From Acidobacteriota bacterium (GTDB taxonomy: Bacteria > Acidobacteriota > Terriglobia > Terriglobales > Acidobacteriaceae): DNA of 64,000 bases. The DNA is taken from the NCBI GenBank assembly GCA_021792795.1, contig JAJYUB010000012.1:21024-85023 (forward strand), in the 5' to 3' direction. Below the pieces are notes generated by a model. That model saw nothing but the letters and a program-made list of their open reading frames with translations. It was not told the DNA's origin and made no database searches. How positions within the stretch are numbered: the stretch's first letter is position 1; every line of letters starts with the position of its first letter. Positions 48,916 to 57,517 of this stretch are shown one piece after another. The translations under genes and the position numbers were made by a program.

Positions 48916-49098
48916 ATGACAAACCTGAAAGAACTTTTTATCCGCCTGGTACAGGAAGACTCCGGTCAGGACCTGATCGAATACGCGTTGGTTGCGGCGT
49001 TAATCGCCCTGGGGGCATTGGTCGGGATGAAGACGCTAGCCAACGACATTGGCAACGCCTTCAACACCGTCGGCACCACGCTGTCGAGCGCGGCGTAA
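48916..49098 (+). CDS. flp: Flp-type major pilin
   Basis: A 60-residue prepilin with a 17-residue leader ending in glycine; cleavage after Gly17 leaves Gln at +1 and the conserved Glu-Tyr pair at +5/+6 (GQDLIEYALVAALIALGAL), the Flp box. The remainder is a single helix plus a short tail. AAGGAG lies 9 nt before ATG 48916, which fixes the start. The 232-bp gap upstream, larger than others in the locus, probably holds a separate strong promoter for pilin. Confidence 0.93.
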   Translation: MTNLKELFIRLVQEDSGQDLIEYALVAALIALGALVGMKTLANDIGNAFNTVGTTLSSAA

Positions 49099-49311
49099 TT
49101 TCCATCCCACAGGCGGGACAGCATGGCCTCGAGAATCGTTCGACCTTCCTGAAAGGGAAGCGCGACATGACGATCCAGGCCACGTGGCACGGCAAGCGTG
49201 GATCGCCGTGTCGTGTTCTGGCAGCGCGCAGACGCGGCCAGTTCAGGAAACTGTTTTGCAAGCATTCTCACGACTGAATCATTTGCCGATTCAATTCCCT
49301 GGTGGCCTGGC

Positions 49312-49851
49312 ATGAAGCTTTCTCCCGACTGCATGTATCTGCTGCTCGCGTCGCTGTGCGCTTCCGCGGGCGCGGTGTCGGACGTGCGAAGCCGGCGCAT
49401 TCCCAACCTGCTGACGGGTGCGTCGGTTGTGCTCGGACTGCTGCTGCACCTGGGCGCGGGCGGGTGGAGACAAATGGGGATGGCAGCGGCCGCGGGCCTG
49501 GTTGGAGGAGCTGTATTTTTTGTGTTTTTTGTCGCCGGAGGCATGGGCGCCGGGGACGTGAAACTGGTGGCTGCGGTTTCCTCGATCGCTGGATTCGGAC
49601 ATCTTGCGGAGTTGTTCCTGGCGATCGCGCTGACCGGGGGACTGATGGCTGTGGCGCTGGCGGTCGCGCGAGGACGATTGAAGGCAACGCTGATAAATGT
49701 AGGAACCCTGATCCACCATCACGCCGTGGCTGGCGTTCTGCCCCATCCTGACATGAATCTGGACAATCCGCGGACGCTGCGCCTGCCGTATGGGGTGCCG
49801 ATTGCGGCTGGATGCTGGATTGTGCTGCTGATGCAGACGGGGACGAGATGA
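49312..49851 (+). CDS. tadV: Prepilin peptidase (TadV/CpaA, A24 family)
   Basis: A 179-residue membrane aspartic protease that cleaves Flp prepilin and TadE-like pseudopilins. The two catalytic aspartates are in VSDVRSRRIPN and in GMGAGDVKL (GxGD motif). It lacks the methylase domain of larger type IV prepilin peptidases, as usual for TadV. ATG 49312 gives the family N-terminus; the frame is open further upstream. It is followed by cpaB after four bases. Confidence 0.92.
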   Translation: MKLSPDCMYLLLASLCASAGAVSDVRSRRIPNLLTGASVVLGLLLHLGAGGWRQMGMAAAAGLVGGAVFFVFFVAGGMGAGDVKLVAAVSSIAGFGHLAELFLAIALTGGLMAVALAVARGRLKATLINVGTLIHHHAVAGVLPHPDMNLDNPRTLRLPYGVPIAAGCWIVLLMQTGTR

Positions 49852-49855
49852 CGCG

Positions 49856-50659
49856 ATGATCGGGCGGAGATTGAGTTCGGCATTTCTGATCGCGCTGCTG
49901 GTTTCCGGTGGATGCACGTTCCTGCTCAGCCGGAAACTGCATTTTCACAGCGCGGTCGTGGCCACCGAGCAATATGTGGCGGCGGCCGCTCCACTGGAGG
50001 CGGGAGAAGTGTTGCAGGCGGCCAAACTCAAGACAGTCCAGTGGCCGGTGTCTGTGCCCCTGGTGGGAGCATTTCTCAAGCCGCAGGATGTGATTGGGCG
50101 ATCGTTGCTGTATCCGCTGGCGCAGGGCGCGCCGATTCTGGATCGGGACCTGGCGATTCCCGGCACCGGGCTGACAACAAAAATCCCGGATGGAATGCGG
50201 GCGCTGGCGCTGCGGTCGGACGAGGTTGTGGGAGTGGCTGGATTTCTTTTTCCCGGTTCGCATGTCGATGTCCTGGTCACCTACCGCTCGGAGACGGCAC
50301 CCGAGCCGGCGACCGCGACAGTATTGCAGAACGTGGAAGTCCTGGCGGCCGGAAGCCAGGTGCAACCCAACCTCGATGGCAGACCGTCGAGCGTGAATGT
50401 GGTCACGGTGCTGGTGACGCCGAACGATGCCGAGCGGGTGGTGCTGGCCAGCACGCAAGGCACGATTCATTTTGTCCTGCGCAACAGCGCGGACCAGGGA
50501 GAGGCCGACGATCCACCGGTCGGACTTTCTCAGTTGATCCCAGGGACTGTCCCGGCAATATCCGGCGTGCAGGCGGCTGCGATCCGCAGGCGGACCAAGC
50601 GCGCGCCCGAGGTCGTCGAGACGGTAATTGGAGATAAACACTCAGGAGTCAGTTTTTAG
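49856..50659 (+). CDS. cpaB: Flp pilus assembly protein CpaB/RcpC
   Basis: A periplasmic protein anchored by an N-terminal helix (FLIALLVSGGCTFLLS). It carries an SAF domain (AAAPLEAGEVLQAAKLKTVQ) followed by the RcpC/CpaB region (MRALALRSDEVVGVAGFLFP, GSHVDVLVTY). It is thought to support the outer-membrane secretin in Tad systems. It has 267 residues, a normal length. Confidence 0.92.
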   Translation: MIGRRLSSAFLIALLVSGGCTFLLSRKLHFHSAVVATEQYVAAAAPLEAGEVLQAAKLKTVQWPVSVPLVGAFLKPQDVIGRSLLYPLAQGAPILDRDLAIPGTGLTTKIPDGMRALALRSDEVVGVAGFLFPGSHVDVLVTYRSETAPEPATATVLQNVEVLAAGSQVQPNLDGRPSSVNVVTVLVTPNDAERVVLASTQGTIHFVLRNSADQGEADDPPVGLSQLIPGTVPAISGVQAAAIRRRTKRAPEVVETVIGDKHSGVSF

Positions 50660-50665
50660 CAGGTT

Positions 50666-52195
50666 TTGTTGCGTGAGAGGCATTTGAATCGAGGCAATCC
50701 AATTCGACCTGGTATCCGGATCCTGGCGCTGCTTGCGTTGCTCGCCATGGGGGCGGGGTCGCCTGTCTTGGGACAGGCAGGAAGGGCGGCCGCAGGACAG
50801 GCAAAAAAGGCAGCCGCGCCAATGCCCTCGGCATTGCCGGCATTGGCGTCCACGGCATCGCTGGGAGCGCAGGCCCCGCAGCCGATCGGTCTTCCCTTGA
50901 GTGCCGACCTGCTGAACCAGGAGACGGAGGTCCCCCTCCATCTGCTGATTGGGCATTCGATGTTCTTGAAGACGACCGACCGGCTGCACCGCGTGTACGT
51001 GGGCAGCCCCACGGTGCTGCAGTCTTTTATCCCCAGTCCGAAAGAAGTGGTGATCACGGCGGTGAAGCCCGGGACGAGCAGTGTCGCGCTGTGGAACGCC
51101 AACGGGCAATCGGTGTTGTACGCGGTGTCGGCCGATCTGGACGTCACCAAGCTTCGCCGATCGATTGAGGAAGCGCTGCCGGGGCAGGACGTTCACGTGG
51201 ATTCCCAGGAAGGGCGCGTGTATTTGTCCGGCACGGTGATCGGAGACCCGGCGTACCAGGAGGCGATCAAGCTGGCGTCCTCGTATTCCAAAGATGTGGT
51301 GAGTTCTCTGGCCGTCACCTATGTCCATCCCCAGCAGGTGCGGCTGCAGGTGCGCATCGCGGAAGTCGACCGGACCAAACTGGACCAGTTCGGCTTCAAT
51401 TTCTTCAGTGGCGGCAGAAACACATCGAGTACCGGCACCCAGCAGTTCACCAGCGTCGGGGCCACCCAGACCAGCACCACCACGGGGTCGGGCGGAAGCC
51501 CAGTCCAGGTGGGGTTGGCGGTCAGCAATCCGCTCAATTTTCTGCTCTATAACTCCAAGCTGAATATAGGCGCGGCGATGGCGGACCTGGAAGCGAAAAA
51601 CATCCTGCAGATACTGGCGGAGCCGACCATCACCACCCTCAGCGGGCATGAAGGAGACTTTCTTTCCGGCGGACTGTTCCCTTATCCGGTGATCCAGGGA
51701 GGAGCGGGGAACTTTGCCTCCGTCACGATCATGTTTCAGCCGTATGGAGTCAAGCTGAAATTCACTCCCACGGTGAATGCCGATGGCACCATTCTCTTGA
51801 AGGTGGCCCCGGAAGTCAGCGCGCTCGACTACACCAATACGGTCACCCTTTCCGGCTACACCGTGCCCGCCATTTCCACGCGGCGCGCGGAGACGGAGGT
51901 GGAATTGCGCGATGGGCAAAGCTTCAGCATTTCCGGACTGCTCGACCACCGGACCACGGTGCTGCTGGACAGGACGCCGGGAATCGCCAATGTCCCAATT
52001 CTCGGGGAATTGTTCAAGTCGAAAAACAATACTCATTCCGTCGCCGAATTGGTGGTGATCGTGACGGCCAACGTCGTTGACCCGCTGGAACAGGAGACGC
52101 ACCCGGCAACGCCAGAAATGGCGCTTCCCAACATGAGTGCCGGCCAGTTCGACCGCTCCATGACTCCGGCGGCGAAGAAAGCTACGAAACCTTGA
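50666..52195 (+). CDS. cpaC: Tad secretin CpaC/RcpA
   Basis: The outer-membrane channel for the Flp pilus (509 residues). An export signal (ILALLALLAMGAGSPVLGQ) is followed by the secretin N-terminal domain (KPGTSSVALWNANG), a BON-like segment (VHVDSQEGRVYLSGTVIGD), and the secretin core (ADLEAKNILQILAEPTITTL, NVPILGELF). No ATG is available: TTG 50666 is the longest start and TTG 50684, with GAGAGG upstream, is an alternative. Confidence 0.92.
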   Translation: MLRERHLNRGNPIRPGIRILALLALLAMGAGSPVLGQAGRAAAGQAKKAAAPMPSALPALASTASLGAQAPQPIGLPLSADLLNQETEVPLHLLIGHSMFLKTTDRLHRVYVGSPTVLQSFIPSPKEVVITAVKPGTSSVALWNANGQSVLYAVSADLDVTKLRRSIEEALPGQDVHVDSQEGRVYLSGTVIGDPAYQEAIKLASSYSKDVVSSLAVTYVHPQQVRLQVRIAEVDRTKLDQFGFNFFSGGRNTSSTGTQQFTSVGATQTSTTTGSGGSPVQVGLAVSNPLNFLLYNSKLNIGAAMADLEAKNILQILAEPTITTLSGHEGDFLSGGLFPYPVIQGGAGNFASVTIMFQPYGVKLKFTPTVNADGTILLKVAPEVSALDYTNTVTLSGYTVPAISTRRAETEVELRDGQSFSISGLLDHRTTVLLDRTPGIANVPILGELFKSKNNTHSVAELVVIVTANVVDPLEQETHPATPEMALPNMSAGQFDRSMTPAAKKATKP

Positions 52196-52199
52196 ATCC

Positions 52200-53432
52200 A
52201 TGACGGCAAAATCGCACAACTCGAGTTCGGCAAGGTTTGCGGTCTTCACGGTCTGCGTCGACCCGGAAACGGTGGCCAACGTGATGGATGGCTGCGCCTA
52301 TGCTACGGACACGGAATTCGCGGGTGAATTTCACGATTACATGGGACGCCACAAGCGCCCTCAATTCTCGCAGCGGGTGAAGGAGTCGGCGGCCCAGATC
52401 GCCATCATCGATTTTGACCGCAAGCCGGATGAGGCGGCAGAGTCGACGGAAATTCTGCATCAGATGTTCCCTGGGAAGATTGCCGTTATTGCAGTTTCAA
52501 AGCGCAGCAACGAGCAACTGATTCTGCAGGCGATGCGGGCCGGATGCAGCGAATTTCTGCCATGCCCGTTCGATCTGCCTCAATTCACCGACATGATGGG
52601 GAGGCTGCAGTCGCGGTTCGCGGCGGTTGCGCCCGACAGTTCAAAAAATGTTGGGCGCTTGATCGCGTTGTTTGGAGTGAAGGGAGGCGTGGGGGCCACC
52701 ACGCTGGCTGTCTACCTGGCCACCTTTCTGGTCCGCCAGCACCGGAAAAAGGTGCTTCTGATCGACCATCATCATCAACTGGGGCATGTCTGCCTGTACC
52801 TGGGCCTGACGGAGAATCCCTACTACTTCGACGAACTGATTCGCAATGTCGATCGGCTGGATGTGGAGCTGCTGACCGGGTTCCTGACGCGGCATCCCAG
52901 CGGCCTGGATGTGCTTCCTTCTCCGGACACCTGCGCGGTCCGATACAGCAGCAGCCCGCACGACATGGAACACGTACTGGCATTTCTCCGCAGCGAATAC
53001 GACTACGTGATTCTCGATTCCTCGCTGGAGACCCAGAATGTGAATTCGACCATCATCGACTCCGCCGATGAAGTCTATCTGGTGGCGACGCCGGATGTGG
53101 CAGCCTTGCGCGACCTGTCGCGGCATGTGGAAAATTTTGGACTGGATGCGCGGACGGCGCCAAAGCTGCGGATCGCCATCAATCGTTCTTCCTCAAACGA
53201 TGCTGTCAGCGCGGAGCAGGTGGAAAGCGCGGTCCGGTTTCCGGTTTCGGTGACGATTCCGAACAGTTACGCGGAACTGGTTCGCGCCATCAATGCGGGC
53301 GAACCGCTGTCGCCGCAGCGGCGGTCGGAGTTCACAACGAAGATCAGTAAATGGGCGAACCGGCTGGTGCGTGCGCAGTCCAACCCGGAAACGGAAACCC
53401 CGAAGCGAAATCGTTTTGCGTTTTGGAGATGA
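52200..53432 (+). CDS. cpaE: Tad pilus localisation ATPase CpaE/TadZ
   Basis: A 410-residue MinD/ParA-like protein that positions the Tad apparatus at its membrane site. The N-terminal ~145 residues form a receiver-like domain without a clear phospho-acceptor context. The ATPase domain starts at the deviant Walker A KGGVGATT (161-168). It is encoded 4 bp after the secretin gene and 6 bp before cpaF. Confidence 0.92.
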   Translation: MTAKSHNSSSARFAVFTVCVDPETVANVMDGCAYATDTEFAGEFHDYMGRHKRPQFSQRVKESAAQIAIIDFDRKPDEAAESTEILHQMFPGKIAVIAVSKRSNEQLILQAMRAGCSEFLPCPFDLPQFTDMMGRLQSRFAAVAPDSSKNVGRLIALFGVKGGVGATTLAVYLATFLVRQHRKKVLLIDHHHQLGHVCLYLGLTENPYYFDELIRNVDRLDVELLTGFLTRHPSGLDVLPSPDTCAVRYSSSPHDMEHVLAFLRSEYDYVILDSSLETQNVNSTIIDSADEVYLVATPDVAALRDLSRHVENFGLDARTAPKLRIAINRSSSNDAVSAEQVESAVRFPVSVTIPNSYAELVRAINAGEPLSPQRRSEFTTKISKWANRLVRAQSNPETETPKRNRFAFWR

Positions 53433-53438
53433 CCATTC

Positions 53439-54830
53439 ATGTTGCCAGCACAATCCGCAAGACTGTTGGGAGGCACCCCCATGGTTGAAGCCATCTTGCC
53501 GATGACGACGCCGGACCGAAGTTCGCTGCCAACACCGTTGCCGCTCTCGGTCTCGCTGAAGGCCCAGCAGCAGATCAAGTCGGCTGTGCATCGGGAACTG
53601 ATCAAGCGAATGGACCTGGAGAAGCTGCCGTTCATCCAGGGGAACCCCGCCGCCCAGCGGCAATTGATGACCCTGATTCATCAATTGATCGGCGAAGAAG
53701 GGATTCCGCTGAGTTCGGCGGAGCGGGACCGGCTGGCAAAAGAACTGATGGATGAGGTCTTTGGATTGGGGCCGCTGGAGCCGTTGCTGCAAGACCCAAC
53801 CGTTAGCGACATTCTGGTGAACACCCACAACACGGTCTACGTGGAGCGGCGCGGCATTCTGGAAAAAACCAATGTCGTTTTCAAAGACGATGTCCATCTG
53901 ATGCACATCATCGACAAGATTGTTTCCGCCGTGGGCCGGCGTATCGATGAGTCGTCGCCGATGGTGGATGCGCGGCTGAAAGACGGTTCTCGCGTCAACA
54001 TCATTATTCCCCCGCTGGCGGTCGATGGCCCCATCCTTTCCATCCGCCGGTTCGGCAGCATCCCGTTGGAAGCCGAGGACCTGCTGCGCAACCGCAGCCT
54101 GACGCCGCAAATGATGGAGACGCTGAAAGGCGCGGTGCGGGCGCGCATGAACATTGTCGTTTCCGGAGGGACCGGCGCCGGCAAAACGACCTTGCTGAAC
54201 GTGCTTTCCAGTTTCATCTCGGAGCGGGAGCGCATCGTGACCATCGAGGATTCCGCTGAACTGCAACTGAAACAGGACCACGTGGTGCGTCTGGAATGCC
54301 GCCCGCCCAACGTGGAGGGCCGCGGCGCGGTACGGCAGCGGGAGCTGGTGATCAACGCGTTGCGAATGCGTCCCGACCGGATTGTGCTGGGCGAGGTGCG
54401 CGGCGAGGAGGCGCTCGACATGTTGCAGGCCATGAACACGGGGCACGACGGGTCGCTGACGACCATCCACGCCAACAATCCACGGGAAGCGATCTCCCGC
54501 ATTGAAACCATGGCGATGATGGGAAATATCGCGCTGCCGGAAAAAGCGATTCGACAACAGATTGCCGCCGCCGTCCACCTGATAGTGCAGATCTCGCGCA
54601 TGAGCGACGGCACCCGCCGCGTCACCCATGTCAGCGAGATCACCGGCACCAGCGGTGACGTGATCAGCATGCAGGACATTTTCCTGTTTGAAAAGCAGGG
54701 CATCACCAGTCAGGGAAAGGTGAAGGGAAGGTTTTACGGTACCGGCATCATTCCCAAGTTCGCCGAAAAACTAAAGGCGTCTGGAATCGCCCTGCCGCTG
54801 AATTTGATGGACCATTCGATGGATGCCTAG
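53439..54830 (+). CDS. cpaF: Pilus assembly ATPase CpaF/TadA
   Basis: A cytoplasmic hexameric secretion ATPase of the type II/IV secretion family that powers Flp pilus assembly. Its 463 residues include Walker A GGTGAGKT (243-250), the Asp box region [12 protein letters not shown], Walker [17 protein letters not shown], and the His box THGHD-like element [20 protein letters not shown] precedes ATG 53439 at 9 nt; ATG 53481 is possible. Confidence 0.95.
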   Translation: MLPAQSARLLGGTPMVEAILPMTTPDRSSLPTPLPLSVSLKAQQQIKSAVHRELIKRMDLEKLPFIQGNPAAQRQLMTLIHQLIGEEGIPLSSAERDRLAKELMDEVFGLGPLEPLLQDPTVSDILVNTHNTVYVERRGILEKTNVVFKDDVHLMHIIDKIVSAVGRRIDESSPMVDARLKDGSRVNIIIPPLAVDGPILSIRRFGSIPLEAEDLLRNRSLTPQMMETLKGAVRARMNIVVSGGTGAGKTTLLNVLSSFISERERIVTIEDSAELQLKQDHVVRLECRPPNVEGRGAVRQRELVINALRMRPDRIVLGEVRGEEALDMLQAMNTGHDGSLTTIHANNPREAISRIETMAMMGNIALPEKAIRQQIAAAVHLIVQISRMSDGTRRVTHVSEITGTSGDVISMQDIFLFEKQGITSQGKVKGRFYGTGIIPKFAEKLKASGIALPLNLMDHSMDA

Positions 54831-54841
54831 GAGTCCGTTCT

Positions 54842-55810
54842 ATGCTGCTTGTTCTTGTCTTTCTCGGGATGCTTCTCACCAGTTTCGCGCTGGCCGCATG
54901 GCTGACACGCCAGACGCATTGGGAAAAAGCTGTGCAGCGACGAGTCGGAGACATCCATCTGGCGCGGCAGGCCGATAAGACGCGGCAACGGGACGCGGAG
55001 CGGATCCTGAAGCTGGATGAGCCGGGCAAATTTCCATGGCTGGACAAACTCCTGAACCGTTTTCAGTTCTCGGCCGACCTGAAGACATTGGCCACGCAGG
55101 CTGGCTGCGGCTGGAAGATCGGCGCGTTCGTGATCTACAGCGGGGGGGCTGGAATCCTGGCATTTCTGGCTGCATACGTTTTTTTTCCGGCGATATTGCT
55201 GGATGGAATTGTCGGCGTGGCGGGTCTGATGGCCCCGACGATGTTTTTGAAGAACCGGCGCACGCGGCGGTTGGTGGCGTTCAACAACGGTCTTCCGGAC
55301 GCGATCGATCTGATGGCGCGGGCCTTGCGCGCAGGGCATTCTCTCAGCTCCGCCATTGAGGTCCTTTCCGAGCAGTCCGGCGCCGGCGTGGCGACGGAGT
55401 TCAACGTAGTTTTCCGCCAGCAGAACTTCGGTCTGCCGCTGCGGGACGCCTTGCTGCAAATGGCCGACCGCGTCCCCTCAAAAGACCTGCGTTTTCTGGT
55501 GACCGCGATGCTGGTGCAGAAGGAGACAGGCGGCAACCTGACGGAAATCCTGGATCGGACCTCGCACGTGATCCGCGAGCGCATTCGCATTGGGGGCGAG
55601 ATCCGCGTGCATACCGCGCAAGGCCGGTTGACCGGTACGATTCTCAGTCTGCTGCCTGTACTGATGCTGGTGCTGACCAGCCTGATCAACCCGGAATATG
55701 CGCGCATTCTTCTCCACGATCCAGTGGGCCACAAGCTGTTGTATGTGGGAGCCGGACTAATTCTGGCGGGCACTTTTTTCATTCGCAGGATTGTCGATAT
55801 TCAGGTGTAG
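54842..55810 (+). CDS. tadB: Tad inner-membrane platform protein TadB
   Basis: A 322-residue type II secretion F-like protein. The GSPF domain contains NNGLPDAIDLMARALRAGHS and LRFLVTAMLVQKETGGNL, with hydrophobic segments before and after it. It works with TadC as the membrane base of the pilus machine. AGGAG precedes the ATG. Confidence 0.93.
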   Translation: MLLVLVFLGMLLTSFALAAWLTRQTHWEKAVQRRVGDIHLARQADKTRQRDAERILKLDEPGKFPWLDKLLNRFQFSADLKTLATQAGCGWKIGAFVIYSGGAGILAFLAAYVFFPAILLDGIVGVAGLMAPTMFLKNRRTRRLVAFNNGLPDAIDLMARALRAGHSLSSAIEVLSEQSGAGVATEFNVVFRQQNFGLPLRDALLQMADRVPSKDLRFLVTAMLVQKETGGNLTEILDRTSHVIRERIRIGGEIRVHTAQGRLTGTILSLLPVLMLVLTSLINPEYARILLHDPVGHKLLYVGAGLILAGTFFIRRIVDIQV

Positions 55811-55815
55811 AGAGC

Positions 55816-56718
55816 ATGATTCGATATTTCTATCTGGCATTTGCAGGCACGCTATTTTGCGGAACGTTTTTTCTCGCATCGCTGGCGGTCCCCAGCGCAT
55901 CGAGATCGACGCGCCGTGTTCTGGAAGTGACGGCGAGCGCCCAGTTGGTGGAAGTCCGCGCAAGCCGAAGAAAACGCATGCAGGAGGCGTTGCTGGGTTT
56001 GGTCAGGCGATTGCGGGCGAAGATTGGTCTGGCCGAGGGAGAGCGCCTGCGACAGCGCTTTGCGAATGCCGGTCTGCGTGGACTGGGCCCTGCAGAAAAA
56101 TACTTTGCCGCACAGATGCTAGGACCGGTGGCCGCGATTGCCCTCGGCAGCTTTATCCCGTCGAACACCTTCATCTGGGTTGCGGGCCTGGCGACGCTGG
56201 CCTACCTTGCGCCGGACTTCTGGCTGGACCACGCGGTGAAAGCGCGTCGGGAACGGATTCGGCGCAGTGTTCCGGACGCGGTCGATTTGCTGGTGATTTG
56301 CGTGGACGCAGGTCTTGGCCTCGACCAGGCCATGTTGCGGGTCGGCGTGGAGTTGAGCATCAGCCATCCGGAAATCAATGAAGAATTTTTGCAGATCAAT
56401 CGCGAACAGCGGGCCGGCAAGCCGCGCATGGACGCATGGCAAAGCATGGCGGACCGGACCAGCCTGCGCGAGATTGCCTCCTTTACCAGCATGTTGTCGC
56501 AGACGGAAAAATTTGGGACGCCGATTGCGCGCGCCCTGAGCATATTCGCGGACGGTATGCGACAGGAGCGCCGGCAGCGGGCGGAAGAGATGGCGGCCAA
56601 GACGACGGTAAAAATGATTTTCCCGTTGGTCTTATTCATTTTTCCCAGCATGTTTATCGTTCTACTGGCGCCGGCCGTGTTGAGCATTGGCCGCGGTCTT
56701 GCCGGTTTGGCCCGGTGA
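55816..56718 (+). CDS. tadC: Tad inner-membrane platform protein TadC
   Basis: A 300-residue second F-like platform protein, with SVPDAVDLLVICVDAGLGLD and FTSMLSQTEKFGTPIARALS in the GSPF domain and paired helices at both ends. It starts 5 bp after tadB. It is the last recognised core gene of the tad locus; no tadD-like TPR gene follows. Confidence 0.93.
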   Translation: MIRYFYLAFAGTLFCGTFFLASLAVPSASRSTRRVLEVTASAQLVEVRASRRKRMQEALLGLVRRLRAKIGLAEGERLRQRFANAGLRGLGPAEKYFAAQMLGPVAAIALGSFIPSNTFIWVAGLATLAYLAPDFWLDHAVKARRERIRRSVPDAVDLLVICVDAGLGLDQAMLRVGVELSISHPEINEEFLQINREQRAGKPRMDAWQSMADRTSLREIASFTSMLSQTEKFGTPIARALSIFADGMRQERRQRAEEMAAKTTVKMIFPLVLFIFPSMFIVLLAPAVLSIGRGLAGLAR

Positions 56719-56801
56719 CGACCGGACGGTGAGAGAGCAGCAGGGGTTGGCAAGAAATAGCGAGGGTCTGCTGTATGCCCTGCGGAAAGGAGGAACAAGC
56801 G

Positions 56802-56897
56802 ATGGATTCATCCCTGATCGTGAGAGTAATCGCGGGAGTGCTTTTTGTTGCGGTGCTCGGCATCTTGATACTGCGCAGGAAGAAAAAATCTGCCTGA
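56802..56897 (+). CDS. Tandem micropeptide 1: 31-residue single-helix membrane peptide
   Basis: A short ORF with a strong ribosome-binding site (AAGGAGG at 56787-56793, 8-nt spacing). The product has a hydrophobic core of about 18 residues and a basic tail, reading VLFVAVLGILILRRKKKSA at its C-terminal end. The basic tail predicts N-out/C-in topology. It is 84 bp after tadC and 47 bp before a nearly identical second ORF. Not a known family to me; it could be a tad accessory or membrane-associated small protein. Confidence 0.7.
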   Translation: MDSSLIVRVIAGVLFVAVLGILILRRKKKSA

Positions 56898-56944
56898 TGG
56901 AGGCGCAGTCCGGCTCCGACATTCTGTAGAAAGGAGAAACAATC

Positions 56945-57040
56945 ATGGCTCTCAGCACAGGAATACAGGTGGTTGCAGGCATTCTGTTTGTCGTCGTCCT
57001 TGCTGTTTTGATCGTTCGTCGCAAACGGAAATCCGCCTAG
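56945..57040 (+). CDS. Tandem micropeptide 2: paralogue of micropeptide 1
   Basis: Also exactly 31 residues, with a strong ribosome-binding site (AAGGAGA at 56931-56937). The C-terminal end reads ILFVVVLAVLIVRRKRKSA and aligns without gaps with the first copy, including the AG before it and the RRKxKSA tail; the first six residues differ. The conservation of length, frame and tail with divergent DNA supports real coding. Followed after 17 bp by the DUF192 gene. Confidence 0.7.
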   Translation: MALSTGIQVVAGILFVVVLAVLIVRRKRKSA

Positions 57041-57057
57041 CGACCTCGAGTGGAAGC

Positions 57058-57459
57058 ATGGTCACCCAGCAGGCGGAAAAGTTGCGATCGATAGAGATGG
57101 AGCAGGTAACAATCAGGAACAAGACGCGGGCGGCTGCGATCGGAACGCGGATTGCGGTCGCCGATACATTTCTCCGGCGCCTGGTCGGTCTGCTTGGCCG
57201 GAGGCGGCTAGACGCGGACGCAGGCCTGTGGATTGTGCCTTCTTCCGGCGTGCATACGTTCGGGATGATGTTTCCGATCGACGTGATCGGGCTAGACCGC
57301 GAACTGCGCGTGTGCGCGGTGTGGCCGAAGCTGCGTCCGTGGAGGACGAGCGGAGTAAGCTGGAGGATTCATTCGGTGATTGAGTTGCCGACGGGATCGA
57401 TCGAGCGGGGAAATATCCAGCGAGGAGATCAATTGGAGATCTTGCATACGTCAGTTTAG
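57058..57459 (+). CDS. DUF192 family protein
   Basis: A 133-residue protein of the uncharacterised DUF192 family. The conserved block runs from RRLVGLLGRRRLDADAGLWI through SSGVHTFGMMFPIDVIGLD to HSVIELPTGSIERGNIQRGD. DUF192 proteins are small beta-barrel-like domains of unknown function. Unlike many members this one has no obvious signal peptide. It sits in line with the tad locus and the two micropeptides on the same strand and is probably co-transcribed. Confidence 0.88.
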   Translation: MVTQQAEKLRSIEMEQVTIRNKTRAAAIGTRIAVADTFLRRLVGLLGRRRLDADAGLWIVPSSGVHTFGMMFPIDVIGLDRELRVCAVWPKLRPWRTSGVSWRIHSVIELPTGSIERGNIQRGDQLEILHTSV

Positions 57460-57517
57460 GAAGTACGCCTGCGTGGAATGCAGTGGCGTGGGGTCGGGTG
57501 TGGCTGCCCGATTGCGT

